NCBI GenBank assembly: GCA_030374805.1
Contig: JARGSG010000046.1
Coordinates: forward strand, 1 to 64,000
Length of the DNA: 64,000 nt
Origin: Gracilaria gracilis
Lineage: Eukaryota; Rhodophyta; Florideophyceae; Gracilariales; Gracilariaceae
Reading direction: 5' to 3'
Under the pieces are notes generated by a model. That model was not told the DNA's origin. It saw only the letters and a program-made list of their open reading frames with translations, and searched no databases. Shown piece by piece: positions 1 to 11,635 of this stretch (its first letter is position 1; each line of letters opens with the position of its first letter). A program made the position numbers and the translations under genes.

Positions 1-1298
1 TCTACTGGCCACATATGGCCAACGATGTCTTCCAGACCGTACGGGACTGTCGCACCTGCCCGGCGACGAAGGGAAACACACTTCAAGTCGCAGGAAGCTG
101 CTGAAGATGTTTCCCGCGCCGGTCCGCTGGAATTCGTCGCGATGGACATCGTCGGTCCATTCACGAAGTCCGTAAACGGTTACCAGTACATACTGGTTAT
201 TACCGATCGGTTTTAGCAAGATAGCTCGCTCTATACCTCTGCGGTCAACTACAGCTCCTGTAGTGGCGAAGGCCTTCCTGGAGAACTAGATTTATCCGTA
301 CGGAATACCAAACTACTTGCTAACCGATAACGGAACTCAATTTGTCTCTAAGTTCTTTGAGACTGTATGTACCGCTTTGGGAACCAAACACGTACTAACG
401 ACCGCGTACCATCCGCAAACAAATGGTCAGACCGAACGTTTAACAAAACACTCGTGGAGAGGTTACGCCACTACGTAGCGGACCATCAGAACACTTGTCA
501 CGCGTATGTGCAACCTCTTACGTGCGGTTACAACCTACAGATCCATCGATCTCTCGGTACCGCACCGTTCGACGTTGCGCTAACGCGTAAACCCCCAAGC
601 GTTCTGCTCGATGAGCCCAGTACGTCACTGGACCCAACGACGCCTACACAGCCCACTGCCGATCGGTTAAAACGCTACACGCTCAAGCTCCTACAGGCCA
701 CGCTGCAGACCGCTCGGACAAAGTTGACCCGCGCCCAACAGCGCTATAAGGAAAACTTTGATAAATCCGTACGGTACACGCCGAGCTTCACCCCTGGGGA
801 AGAAGTGTTTGTTGACCGACCGGACTATAAGAACGCAGAGGAGGACCTTACGGATCAGGAACGTACGTATCGGAAACTCTTACCGAAGACGGTTGGCCCG
901 TTTAAGGTCGTATCCGCAACGGACGCCACTGTCACTCTGAACCAAGACGGTATTCACAACACCGTCAGTATTGACAGAGTCACAAAAGCCCCAACTGCAC
1001 GGCCAACAACCGCACCGGTTACTTCCGAACGGGCACGCGGCACAGTAGGTGCCGATCCTGAAGGACCGTATGCGGACGAACCTGTCGACGACGAGCCTAC
1101 TCACCGCCCGGAACAGTTCCGAGCGTGGTGAAACGAGTCGTCGACCATCGCGACACCCCGAACGGACAGGAATACCGCGTACGATGGCACGGGTACCGCA
1201 CCGATCAGGATACCTTCGAACCGCCAGAACACATCCCCCAGCACTTTATCGCCCGCTATTGGCGTCACCAAAACCCTTCGGTAACGGCGACACCTTAA
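1..1298 (+). pseudogene. Ty3/gypsy element B, 3' end of pol (integrase, chromodomain), truncated by window edge
   Basis: This is the end of a retrotransposon pol gene. The integrase core begins near 130 (E-F-V-A-M-D-I-V-G-P-F, first catalytic Asp) and continues past the target-binding motif T-D-N-G-T-Q-F and the H-P-Q-T-N-G-Q-T-E-R motif with the catalytic Glu (about 405-440). The GPY/F-like tail (P-K-T-V-G-P-F-K-V-V) is near 880-910. A chromodomain-like segment, K-R-V-V-D-H-R ... Y-R-V-R-W-H-G-Y, occupies about 1125-1298 in a shifted frame. The copy is dead: an extra T near 213, a TAG at 287-289, frameshifts around 365-445 and another near 1120. The 5' part lies outside the window. GC content is clearly higher than in the DNA that follows 5.5 kb, as in the rest of this element. 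Confidence 0.8.
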
Positions 1299-1556
1299 GG
1301 AGGGGGAAAGGGGCGGATCCGAGATCCGAGATCGTACGTACTGGCTCGCAAGCGGTGAACCGTCACGGGACACCAAAAGGCGCCGCCACTACGTTATCAT
1401 TGGGCGACAAACCGCCACCAACGTACGCCTATTGGTCAATTACTTTCCGATTTTTACAAAACGCCGCCTTTTTCGACAACGGCACACGCAGAACGACACG
1501 CTATTGGCCCACAGGTCATCACAAACAATCACAAGTTTACTTAGGAGAAAAGAAAG

Positions 1557-3776
1557 CTACGAGTACGCACGGTCAACTAAGTAGTCTTCTTCCAACCGGG
1601 CTTTGTAATACCACGCCCAGGGGTACCCCACGGAGAGGTACCACGGCCCGCAGCGGCACCACCACGCGAACTCGAACCGGTCTTTGTCGGCTGGAACGCC
1701 AAGGCGGCCCCAGGCCACGGCGAAGTGGCCACGACCTTCTTCTTCCCACCCCGACTTATTGCCCGATTGGCTTGCGGGTACAGGCGCCGGCTCTATGAGG
1801 TCCTCCTCAACCGTAACGGTCTCCGTTCCCTCCTGGTCTCCACTCGGAGACGGCATGGGAACATCCTGGACCGCAGGGGTTACCTCCTCTTGCGGAGTCT
1901 CTCCTTCGGGAGCCGCGTTCGTACCGCTCGGCCCTGCACCGTCACCGGACTGGCCTTCACCTTCAGGCTCTTCCCCGGGCGGAATATAAGGCGCAACCAG
2001 CTCGACACCCTTGAAGAAAGACTCCGCCGCTTGGCGCATGTTCTGCACGATATGGTCGACGATGCGCTCTGCATCGACCTGTTGCGCAATGCCCTCATAG
2101 GATTTGGTCACCAGCTCCTCTAACGGCGGCGCGAACGTCGACATCGGCGTCCCATCCACACCGGGCGCCATACCCAGACCAGCCGTCACGGACTTCTCGT
2201 AAGACGCGAGGACCATCAAGGAGTGGGCCCGGAGGTAACAGAGCAGGTTAAGCTGCGCCTGAGCCTGCTCACGGAGAGCAGTCTCGGCGTTGACCGCACG
2301 GCGCATCCATGCTCGGGCCGCCAACAGGGCGTCGTCAAGCGTCGCAGGTTCCTCTTCTCCGAACGGAATACAAGCCGCACGGAGAGCCATGAAGGCCTTG
2401 TGCGTATCACCGTCCGAATGCGGGCTGGCGCTGTCCTCAATGGCGAACCCGGATTTGTCCCAAGACTTCCGACCGGATCCTGCCTGTACTCCTGCCTCCA
2501 CAACGGTCTTCGCCTCAACGGGTGTCACCATTGGAGTCGGCAGCGGCGCCACTTCCTCGAAGTCCTGCGCCATGAACCCATGCGGGAAGAAGTCCGGAAC
2601 GGTTTTGAAGGGCCAGGGGGGGAGACTCTCCGGACCCTTCAGGACACGAGTGATCGGTGTCGCGACCGATCCGGTCGAGGGCATCGCTGGGAACGTATCG
2701 GAGTAGTAGTCGTACCACAGGAACCCCGGAGTGTTGTCTCAATCGGTCTCCAACGAGTACTGTAACAGTTTCTCACTGACCTGCGATGGAAACACGGTGC
2801 CGCGGAGAACGTTCGGGAGTCCCATCTCGGCCAGGATACATACCAGTTTGTACGGCATCGGAAACAACCGCCCGTACTTGGTTTGGCCGTCCTTGTGGTA
2901 CAGACGCTCGTCCCCCGCACGGGTGAAGACCTCGATACCTTCGTGGGCCGCCTAGAGGAACGCTATAAAGGCAAACACCGCCCACTCGGCATATACGACC
3001 TGACGGACAACACCCTGAATGGGTGAACCTTTGAGAAGCTCTTCCGAATGGTAAGCCAACACGGACGGAGTCGGTACGGATAGGTTGCGGGACACATCGA
3101 GGCTGGTCCACACTTCGTTTGTGGAGCAATACAAGTCCGATCGGCGATGAACAGGGATGTCAAAGAACTCGACGTTGTGCCAACTGTACAGGAACCCATC
3201 GGACGCTCGGATTCTCGCCTCCGTTGCGGTATTACTTCCCCACCGTTGACGGTCCAGCCAGTACAACTTGTCGTACGGCGGTTCGAACATCACCAACCCA
3301 AGCGGATTCATGTCCTTCTCGGGGAAGCCCCAATCGGATGAGCAGCGGTGGAACAAACGCTGAAACGCCTCCTGATAGGTCTTCTCCTCCGGACAGCGCA
3401 GGTATAACATGTCACTCCGCCCGTAGATCTCTTCACTCTTCCGTCCGGTCACACCAGGCAGGTGGTTCCAGCGGGCTTGCCAAGCTTCGATGCTTGTCCG
3501 TTTCGGATTGCGATTCGCCATATCCCGCATCGGTAGCGCCGTCAGAATCGACGCAAAGCGCTCGCCGTCGAAGAACCCCTTCTGGACGTATTCCGTGACG
3601 GATAGCGGGACCTGCTTCCTCCGGCGAGGAGCGGTAAGACCGCGACGGAAGTGATGGTCATACTTCTGACCCGGTAACGGGACCGAACGGAAAGGTGTCG
3701 ACGGTGTACCAGAGCCGCTCGGAGTCGGCGCCATTGCGTGCGTAGGGTTGGATACGGAGTGAACCGACTCGGGCAT
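1557..3776 (-). pseudogene. Antisense ORF of gypsy element B, unknown function, two in-frame stops
   Basis: A single reading frame of 739 codons runs antisense to pol, from an ATG at 3776 to a stop at 1557. It is broken by only two in-frame stops, TAG at 2952-2954 and TGA at 2739-2741; the frame is kept throughout. The N-terminal third is basic and Pro/Ser-rich; the middle has many Trp, Tyr and Arg residues (for example D-K-L-Y-W-L-D-R-Q-R-W); residues about 560-640 are Pro/Glu/Gly-rich and acidic; the C-terminus is Trp-rich. No membrane segment or known domain was recognised. It fills the gap between the end of pol and the polypurine tract, and its ATG is about 20 bp from that tract, so an antisense promoter would have to lie in the 3' LTR. 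Antisense genes are known in some LTR elements (plant Retand/Ogre-type) and in HTLV-1; similarity to those is positional only. Confidence 0.55.
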
Positions 3777-3796
3777 ATCAACGCTTGGCTGGCGCT

Positions 3797-3810
3797 CTTA
3801 TAGGGGGAGG
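3797..3810 (+). other. Polypurine tract of gypsy B
   Basis: The run TATAGGGGGAGG is followed directly by TGAACACGAC, the arrangement expected of a polypurine tract primed just before the 5' TG of a 3' LTR. It follows the antisense ORF and marks the likely LTR start at 3809-3811. Confidence 0.5.
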
Positions 3811-5505
3811 TGAACACGACAACGCGGTACTTGAGGTATTACCGACCGTTTGGAATCGCCACGACGACTATGTCATCGTACAGGCCCCGCGCGAACGAAA
3901 TGTCAGTGCTGACCAATTTATTTTTATTGGAGGATCAGGAGCTGACGTTCCGCCACCCCCTGCACACGAGATACACTATACACTCGCTTCGTCGCTGCGT
4001 CGCATCGCGTCCAATTCGTACGGTCGCTCGCCCGTATGGTCACAATGAGCACTGACGGTCCTTCGACCGCCACCCCATTTACGAAAGAGGACCACCGCTT
4101 CGGACACGGCGTACCCGCACGGACACGCGTTCGACCGCTAAGGGATCATCCGCCGTACGCTCTCCGTCGAGACGTGCGGCGCGCGCCAATACGCGTACCC
4201 GCCAGATGCCCTCCATCGAGGCGGGGCGGGTGTACCGAATGGATCCCCATCGGGCGTTCTCGTTCGAGACGAACCGCATGGAAAGACACGGATACACGCA
4301 CGCCTTCGCTGCCGTCAGTACCCGTCTTCACGCCTGCTCGTACGTAACACGGCAAGCATCCCCAACGGTTCCGTCCATATGGTGTCTCCTCCACTTAGGG
4401 AAATCGGGCATGGCTTCGCCCCGCCCATCCTGGGCAAATTTTCCGAAAGCGGACGCCGTAGCTCCCCGTAACCCGTACGGACTCCACGCACGCGTGCTGC
4501 GTATTACTGAACGGATGACACCAAATGCAGACCTCGCGGTAGGCGGGGCTGACGACTTCGAAGCCCTGCCGGACACGCCCCGTTTGGCGACCGTCGCGGA
4601 TGCCCTACAGGACGAGATGCACATTTCCGATCGGACTTGAACGTACGCGAGGCCAAGCACGTTGACGGTACTCAAACGATTGCCTACGGTCTGCACAGGT
4701 ATAACGGTTGCGCCCACCCCGGATCACGCCTCGGGCGGCTTTCAATCCCCCATTCGCGCACCAGTGCGTTTCGCTCCGCTCGGCTTGGATCTTTACCACG
4801 CGTACTTAAGATCCTTTTCGTCGCTCCCGCTCTGGAAATTTTGGCATGGCTTCGCCCCGCCCTTTCCGGGCAAAATTTCCGAACGGACAGTATGGCGTCC
4901 TCTCAACCATATGAACCGACGCGTAGCGACTTGACGACACTACGTGGCGCTTCGAGGGTGGAGCGCAAGTGTAGGAGGGGGATCTGTAGTATAGTGGGCC
5001 CGGGTTGGTACAGAGTGTGTCTGATCAGCCGTTCACGTACGAAGGGGTAGTGCACGATGGGCTGGTGCCGTGGCACCCCCACGTGTACGATTTGGTGATC
5101 AGGTGCCGGACGGATTGGCACAGCGTACAAGTTGGCCACGTGTAAGGACTTGGTGGTGACAATGCAAATTAGACCAATCGTACAGTAGTTAGTAATGGGC
5201 CCCAGACCCGATATTTAGTTGTAGTTCGGATCTCCCGAAGCCCCCAATCGTAAACGACAAGCATCTTCTGCCGAACGTCTTCTTCGTTATTTTGCAATTA
5301 CGATAGACCGCACGGCATATTCTACTAAGGTTTCTCAGACCGTTTGTACCCTTTTGCGCGCACCTGTACGCGTTTGGTGATACCGACCGTCCACTCTCCC
5401 TTCGACCGCTCGGTGCTCCCGCCCTCCTTCCCCGTTCGGATTCATTACAGTCACACGACTGTACGCTACCGCCGCTCCAGTCTCAAGACCGCATCGGACT
5501 CTTTG
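3811..5505 (+). repeat. Putative 3' LTR of gypsy B
   Basis: A GC-rich stretch without convincing coding sequence starts after the polypurine tract and ends where composition drops and the pogo transposase frame begins (about 5505). It would be a long LTR of about 1.7 kb. The right boundary is not resolved and the 5' LTR is outside the window, so this is inferred from position and composition. Two copies of a motif of about 40 bp (GGCATGGCTTCGCCCCGCCC ... CCGAA) lie at 4406-4450 and 4842-4886, a candidate duplicated regulatory block. Confidence 0.4.
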
Positions 5506-5507
5506 CT

Positions 5508-6185
5508 TTATTGTGTTATACCACACTTCGTGCGGATTTCCTTCTGTATAAGAACTGAACCGCTGGTTCCAACGCCCTTTCGGAGGCTTCGACCGAGGCA
5601 TTTGGATGCAGACACCCCTGATTCATCTACGTTGAAGATGCGGGAGGGATTCACAATATGAAAGCGATCCATTATTGATTCGATTAGAGCTATATGCCTC
5701 GCTATTTTCTCCGGAGTTACTTCTTCCCTTGCATTTTTGAAAATGCGCACGGGAAGATACTTCAAATCCTGTCGCTGCATGAAGCGGTCCAACCATGTCA
5801 TTGAAGGCCTTCCCTCAAAAAATCCTATACAGTTCTGAAGATCCACTGATAGGGATTGAACATAGCATTGAACTAAGTCCAATAAGGAGTTCTTTGATAA
5901 CGGAGTGTTGTTCTTGACATACTAGTCCACCGTCTTAACGATTTCAGTCTCTTCATCATTGGTCAAAGCTGTAGGGTGGCCTGGATGCCTCACAGCGACA
6001 CTAATATCATGCGGGTGCGTTGGCTGGCTCTCGGGGGCGCTGCGGAGCCACAGATTATACCAGCGACGGAGGCGATGTTCTGATATATTGTACTGAACAG
6101 CCAGGCTGCTGTAGCTCGTTCCATGAAGGAAATGATCAAAAAGAGGCTGACGCAGCGTGTCGTAGAATGTAGCATTCGCGGGAAG
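5508..6185 (-). pseudogene. pogo/Tigger-like DNA transposase, 3' exon part, split by gypsy A
   Basis: The frame contains an N-terminal helix-turn-helix-like region (Y-S-S-L-A-V-Q-Y-N-I-S-E-H-R-L-R-R-W), a CENP-B-type second DNA-binding region (F-F-E-G-R-P-S-M-T-W-L-D-R-F), and N-V-D-E-S-G, which holds the first catalytic Asp of a pogo-type DDE domain. The rest of the catalytic domain is missing: the frame ends at 5508 where GC-rich element B begins. An in-frame TAG at 5922-5924 adds a second lesion. The start codon (ATG, minus strand, 15151-15149) is on the far side of gypsy A, just outside its 5-bp target duplication, and is in frame with this part. It would act in the nucleus as a cut-and-paste transposase; this copy cannot. 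Confidence 0.7.
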
Positions 6186-6494
6186 TGTAGAAGGCGAAGG
6201 AAGGCGAGGGCCCAAAGAGTTCAATCAGACACCTGCCGGGTCACTACTTTTACTTGGCCGCTGGCGGCCGGTTAGGTAGCGAACCTGGACCGCACCAAGC
6301 TCACTCGGGCGGTAGTCCTGACCGCCCGCGCGGTAAGGGCACCTACGCAAAAGGTTGCCACCCACGCCAGTCGTGAGGAACAGAGATCAATATTGCTAAA
6401 GACTATCATTACCGCGCATTTGCGAGTAGCCAGGCAGCCTGCTGTAACGGGCAGTTACAAGTGTTCTTCTGAATTGTAGGCCCGCAGCATGACA
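6186..6494 (-). repeat. 3' LTR of gypsy A
   Basis: 309 bp, near-identical to 14832-15140. It is bordered on the internal side by a G-rich polypurine tract (minus strand GGGGGGGTGA, 6495-6504) and on the outside by the duplicated GGAAG. Confidence 0.92.
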
Positions 6495-6507
6495 TCACCC
6501 CCCCAGG

Positions 6508-6822
6508 TCAGTCCTTGCGCACTCTTTTTGTGCTACGCGTGGGACGGACCGACTTCCAATACTTACGTATGACATCAATGTCGTTGAAGTTTTCTACCGG
6601 TTCCCATCCTGGCGCAACATCTTTGTCCTTCCACTCCACGTAGTAGCTAAGTTTTCCATTCTTCTCAGTACGATGGTTCACAATCTTCTTAACCTCAAAC
6701 GTGCTGTTGGCATAGGCTGGCTCACCGTTCCTACGAGTAACCATCTTCAAATGATCGGGGGGTACAGTACGCTTCAAAACACCAAGCTCATCGCGCAACA
6801 CATACGCGCCTCCGCGGTTCTT
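6508..6822 (-). pseudogene. Gypsy A pol C-terminus with chromodomain
   Basis: This is the last part of pol from gypsy A, separated from the integrase by copia 1. It begins with the K-N-R-G-G-A-Y-V-L-R-D linker and ends with a chromodomain (V-K-K-I-V-N-H-R-T-E-K-N-G and Y-Y-V-E-W-K-D, then W-E-P-V-E-N-F). Chromodomains on gypsy integrases guide insertion toward particular chromatin. The stop is 14 bp before the 3' LTR, so pol runs to the end of the internal region. The sequence reads in frame with 11636-11980 once copia 1 and one copy of its target duplication are ignored. Confidence 0.75.
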
Positions 6823-7042
6823 TTTCAGTACAGTTGAACTTCACAGAAGAGCTGGGGGTGAAACAAAGTGATGGTGCTTTGTTTCACCCAGTCTTTATAG
6901 ACGATGAACTTAGTACAGATGCAGTCAGGTAAGCAAACTAGTGAACTCAGTAGCTCACGATAATAAATTCAAATACAAATGCAGACTCAAATACAAATAC
7001 AAACTCAAATACAAATACAAATGCTGTGTTCTCGTGCTCACA
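6823..7042 (-). repeat. 3' LTR of copia 1
   Basis: 220 bp, minus strand TGTGAGCACG ... GTACTGAAA. It contains a tandem array of the 6-mer AAATAC and variants (6966-7023, plus strand). The polypurine tract GAGGGGGGG (minus strand, 7043-7051) abuts it. Confidence 0.92.
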
Positions 7043-10000
7043 CCCCCCCTCGACCGGAAGCGGGAGACTTGCAAAGAGAATTGCGATGAGTCACGAACAA
7101 GGAACCAGTCAAAGACTTGGTAAGAATATCTGCGCGGTTCTGAGCAGACGGAATATACTGTATGTCAACAGTGTTCTTCTTCACAGCTTCCAAAACATGA
7201 TGGTAGCGCAGATCAATGTGCTTGACTCTGCGCAGTCCCAAGTATTCCTTCGACCAGCAAATGGTGCCGAGGTTGTCCTGAAATAAAGGAATCGCGGAGG
7301 TGATGGGATTGCCAATCTCTTCGAAGATGTTCCTAACCCAGTGCAGTTCCCTGATACATTCCGACATAGCGTAAAACTCAGCCTCCGATGTTGAAAGTGC
7401 GGTTGACTTCTGCAACTTCGAGCTCCATATCACGGGTACGCTGTCCAAACAAAGTACATAACCCCCCCTAGATCGACGTTTGTCTAGGTCCCGTGCTCAA
7501 TCTGCGTCGGACCAAGCTATGACATTAGGCCTAACATCGGGCGGAATGAGTAAACCATGTGTCCGTGTGCCTTTCAGATAACGAACAACATGCTTCATGG
7601 CTTGCCAATGTTCTGGGCGCGGGCTTGAAGCAAACTTTCCCAACATAGACACTGCAGTTGCAATGTCCGGTCGAGTGCGGGTGCTAAGAAACAGAAGAGA
7701 GCCAAGGACCTGCTTGTACGGAACATTAGTCATTGTCAATGCTTCTTCGTTACTCGGTAACTGCCGTGCTTCATAAAGAGAATGACCTTCGGGAAGTGGG
7801 GCGGCAGCTGTATTCGCGTCGGACATAGATGACAGCGTGACAATCTTGTCAATGAGAGGCTGTTGATGCAAGCGAATACCAGACTCCGAGTCATCAATCG
7901 AGACACCAAGATAGAGATTAGCCTTTCCAAGATCACTGACTTCGTAGTTGTCTGATAGCTTCTGCTTCATCCATGCTGTCAATACGGCAGGGCCAAGGAT
8001 GCAAATGTCATCAACGTATGCCAAGAGAACAAGCATACCGCCCGCGGAGGTGTACGTAAAAAGGCAAGGGTGGGACTGGGCTTGAGTAAGACCAATAGAG
8101 CGGAGATACGCGGAAAGGTTCTCGAACCAGAGGCGGGGAGCTTCACGAGTACCGTAAAGAGACTTCACCAGTTGAACAACGCGACCATCGGCTTCGGCAA
8201 TGCCATGAATCGTGGGAAGTCGTATCCAGATAGGATTCTCGGATGGTATGGTAGCATGAAGGAAGGCACCTTTGATGTCCACGTGTTGGCGGTCCCAACC
8301 TTGTGCCTGTGAGTAGGCAAGGAGAAGGCGGAACAACTCAAAGTTCAAGACTGGGGTGTAGAGGCTGTCCTTGTCACACTCCGTTTGAAAATTACCGCGA
8401 GCAACCAAACGAGCTTTGAAGCGTAAAGGATTGCCCTTGTGATCACGTTTCAAACGTAAAATGATTCCTGAAGGAATAGGTGGACCGTGATCAGGGTCTG
8501 CATCTCGATAGGTGCCCAGGGCGGTGATGGTGCGGAATTCTTCCTTGATTGCGTCTAGCCAAAGGTTCGCTTCGGGAGAACGAAGGGCAGTCTTCAAAGT
8601 GGGCTCATCATTAGTGGTGATGCTGTGCGGAAGAGCAACGTGAGCCTGCGGGGTGGAGGGAAAGCTGTCATCAGAGGCGTAACGTCCGTTGTCGTAGGTG
8701 GAAGGCTTGGCGGGGTAGTGCGTCAAAGTAGACCAAACGGATGAGACAGAAGCGGTGTCGCTGTGATCGTCAACAGGTGCGTCGTCTACAATGGGCGCTT
8801 CGGAGCAATCCGAGTCGGAATCAACATAACCGTACGTTGGAGTTGGGTCATCCAGAGGAGGAGGCTGGAGAGGCTGCGGTGTGGACGAAGACAAACCAGG
8901 AAGGCCAGGGAAGTCGGATTCGATGAACTTCACATGCTTGGTACGAACAATACCTTCAGCTGTCTTGATGAGGTACATGCCGCCATGAGTATGGCCAAGA
9001 TTGATACCTTCAGTGAGGCGAGGATCCAACTTGGTAAGTGTCTTTTCACTGTGTAAGACCAGTGCACGGCAACCAAAGGCTTTCATATGCTTAGCATAGC
9101 GAGGGTATTCACCGAACAAGGCAACGAACGGTATCTGGTTTGTGCTGCGATGGACAATGAGGTTCCTTGCTTCAACGGCTTGTTGTAGGGCATAGACCCA
9201 CAAGGATTTGGGAAGGTGGGCATGCAGGAGGGCAGCGTGGATTGGTCCGATCGTAATACCGATGTGACGTTCTGCTAAACCATTCGAAGAAGGAGTGTAG
9301 GTTGACGTCTCGGTGACGGTGATGCCCAATTCGGAAAGCTTCGTCTTTGCGCGAAAGAATTCAGAGCCACCATCAGTGTGGAGAGAGCGCACAGGAAAGC
9401 CAGTTTGTCGTTCGAACCAAACGATAAAGATCAGGATTTGCTTAGACGCTTCACCCTTCGTACGCAACGGAGCGGCGGTCATGAAGCGGGTGCATTCGTC
9501 GACGATGATAAGAAAGTATCGATGACCTTCATTAGAAAGAGAGCCAGCATCAGTAATGTCTGCGTGTAGGTGTCCTGGCTTCGTAAGGGAGGTAAGACTG
9601 CCGGAAAAAGACTTGCGAAATTTGCCACGAGTGCATGGGAGGCAGTCACCTTTGAACTCCGGGTTAGGGGGGAGGAGGTTCTTGCGAAGCATACGTCCAA
9701 TAGCATCGAGGGAGCCAGCATGGGCAAGACGAACATGCCAAAGATTGATGATTTGTTGTTCGGTTGGAGTGATATCGATCTCGACAGGGATTGTGTCGGA
9801 CGTCGACTCGGTATCATCCACCTGTGTGGCAGCGTCATTGATACTCAAGCTGGAGTCCTGTTCATCATCGGAACTGAGTTCCGAAAGAGACAGGGAGTCG
9901 TCCGTAAGTCTTTCAGAGGTGTCAGAGGTATCCTCAAGAGAGGAGAGAATGGCAAAAGGGTTGTAATTGGGAGACACCTTTGGAATTGTGGCCATCATGA

Positions 10001-11279
10001 CAGTGTGGGCTGAATTGGACACAAAGGGAGACGAAGAATGGCTGCGTGGAGAGGGTGGAATGTAATAGAGGCCATCAGGGTGTTTCGGAGCTGTTCCAAT
10101 GATTTGAAAGTCATTCTGAAGATCGATTAGAAAGGCCGCGTCAGGCATGAAGAGGACAGCAATTTGCTTACAGGTCAAGGCAGGGATGGAAAGAAGGCTC
10201 ATAGCGATATCGGGCGATACCAATGTGTTGCTGAGGTTGACTGAAGTATTCATGTTGTCGTACTGCCATTGGACTGTCCGTGTGCCTTGTTCAGTAGCAA
10301 CAATCTGTGAGTCATCACCAAGTGCAATAGGGATCGAGCATGATTCGATTCCATGGACATCCTTACGGTCGGGGGTGAGATGGGTCGTTGTACCCGAATC
10401 AAGCATAAGTAGCTCATCAGAACTTGGGCGTGCCAGCATCGCACGGGCGACAGCAGCTCGAGTTCGATGGTTGCTTCCCGAGTGTGCTGAGTTGTTAAAC
10501 TTAGGTTTGTCTTTAGGCTTCTGATCGCTGGAACCAGAGCGATAACTGCCATTAGTCCGGATGTCCTTTGCAGAGTCGTTCAAGTTGAGACGATTCTTTG
10601 GGTTCTTCGGATTCAAAAAGCAGTTGTGCGTGGTGTGGTTTCTTCTCTTGCCAATACCACACTTTGACTTTGCTGCATGGGCTTGTTCCGTTCTGTTTGT
10701 GGGCAGTGCACGGTGTTCATCGAGTAGACGCGATGTAACCAAGTCCCAAGTCAGATTGTCAGATGACACAGTCTTAATGGCAGCACACACTGCATGTAGC
10801 TGAGGTGCCTTTACGGATGCCACTAGAAGTGCAACAGAGAGTTCTTCAGGTAGCCTAGTGTCCATACTGTTGAGTTGTTCAACTAAGCTTGCCATCTTGT
10901 CCACATGTTTGCCAAGGTTTTTCGAAACGTCAGTGTACGTTAGCGTGACCAGCTCACAAATTTTAGATATGCGAGAGGCGGTGGACGTAGAAGCATAACG
11001 ATTGTCGAGCCGTTTGAGCATTTTGTTGGGGTTACCAATTTCTGTTTGGACCACTCTTAATGCTTCATTAGACAATGCAGAGACAATGATTCCACTGGCC
11101 TTCTTTTGGCCTTGGATGAACTCTTCACGCTTTTCATCATCAGCAGCAAAAGGATTGCGCGAATGAAGAAGAGTGTTTCCAACTCCTTTGGCGTCACAAG
11201 CGGCTTCAATACGTATGCGCCAAAGTTTGTAATCGTCCTTCTCCTCGAAGGGTTTGATGCGAATTTTGTCACTTTCCAT
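7038..11279 (-). pseudogene. copia 1 gag-pol polyprotein with one nonsense codon
   Basis: One frame of 1,413 codons carries the whole copia polyprotein. Chosen start is the ATG at 11279 (M-E-S-D-K-I-R-I-K-P-F); the upstream extension lies in the leader. Order: gag-like N-terminus (D-Y-K-L-W), a degenerate zinc-knuckle region (C-G-I-G-K-R-R-N-H-T-T-H-N-C), protease L-D-S-G-T-T-T-H, integrase H-V-R-L-A-H-A-G with C-L-P-C, D-I-T-D and H-T-D-G-G-S-E-F then S-N-G-L-A-E-R, reverse transcriptase D-I-K-G-A-F-L-H-A and A-Y-V-D-D, and RNase H W-S-D-A-D. The only lesion is TGA at 7497-7499, right after D-A-D, where this family has an invariant Trp. After it the frame continues to 7038 with L-S-T-S-E-A-E-F-Y and K-H-I-D-L-R-Y-H. 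The last residues run a few bases into the LTR. Confidence 0.88.
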
Positions 11280-11398
11280 TGTTGCAAAAAGGGAATTCGT
11301 CAAGAAGGGAAACAAGGAAAAGAGGAGAGAAGATAGAAGGGAGAAAGAATGCGAAGAAACTGAGATGTAGAGACAATTAGCGATGCGCAAAAGCGAGC

Positions 11399-11410
11399 GG
11401 GCCCATAACC
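11399..11410 (-). other. copia 1 primer-binding site (initiator tRNA-Met anticodon arm type)
   Basis: Minus strand GGTTATGGGCCC directly follows the 5' LTR. It is complementary to the anticodon stem-loop of eukaryotic initiator tRNA-Met (GGGCCCAUAACC), the half-tRNA priming known from Drosophila copia, rather than to a tRNA 3' end. Confidence 0.75.
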
Positions 11411-11630
11411 TTTCATTACAGTTGAACTTCACAGAAGAGCTGGGGGTGAAACAAAGTGATGGTGCTTTGTTTCACCCAGTCTTTATAGACGATGAACTTA
11501 GTACAGATGCAGTCACGTAAGCAAACTAGTAAACTCAGTAGCTCACGATAATAAATTCAAATACAAATGCAGACTCAAATACAAATACAAACTCAAATAC
11601 AAATACAAATGCTGTGTTCTCGTGCTCACA
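11411..11630 (-). repeat. 5' LTR of copia 1
   Basis: 220 bp, matching 6823-7042 apart from a few substitutions. It is flanked outside by TTCTT (11631-11635), the target duplication. Confidence 0.92.
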
Positions 11631-11635
11631 TTCTT

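Larger units (their letters stand above)
6823..11630 (-). mobile_element. Ty1/copia element 1 (4.8 kb), nested in gypsy A
   Basis: Complete element with two 220-bp LTRs (6823-7042 and 11411-11630) that differ at about three positions by eye. The flanking target duplication is TTCTT/TTCTT on the plus strand (6818-6822 and 11631-11635). A primer-binding site touches the 5' LTR and a polypurine tract touches the 3' LTR. One gag-pol frame spans the internal region with a single nonsense codon. The small LTR divergence makes this one of the youngest insertions in the window. Confidence 0.93.

Noticed and set aside
880-1798. Several open frames overlapping the end of gypsy B pol on both strands
   Set aside because: They are frame shadows of pol in GC-rich sequence, apart from the chromodomain segment, which was kept. 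No motif in the others.
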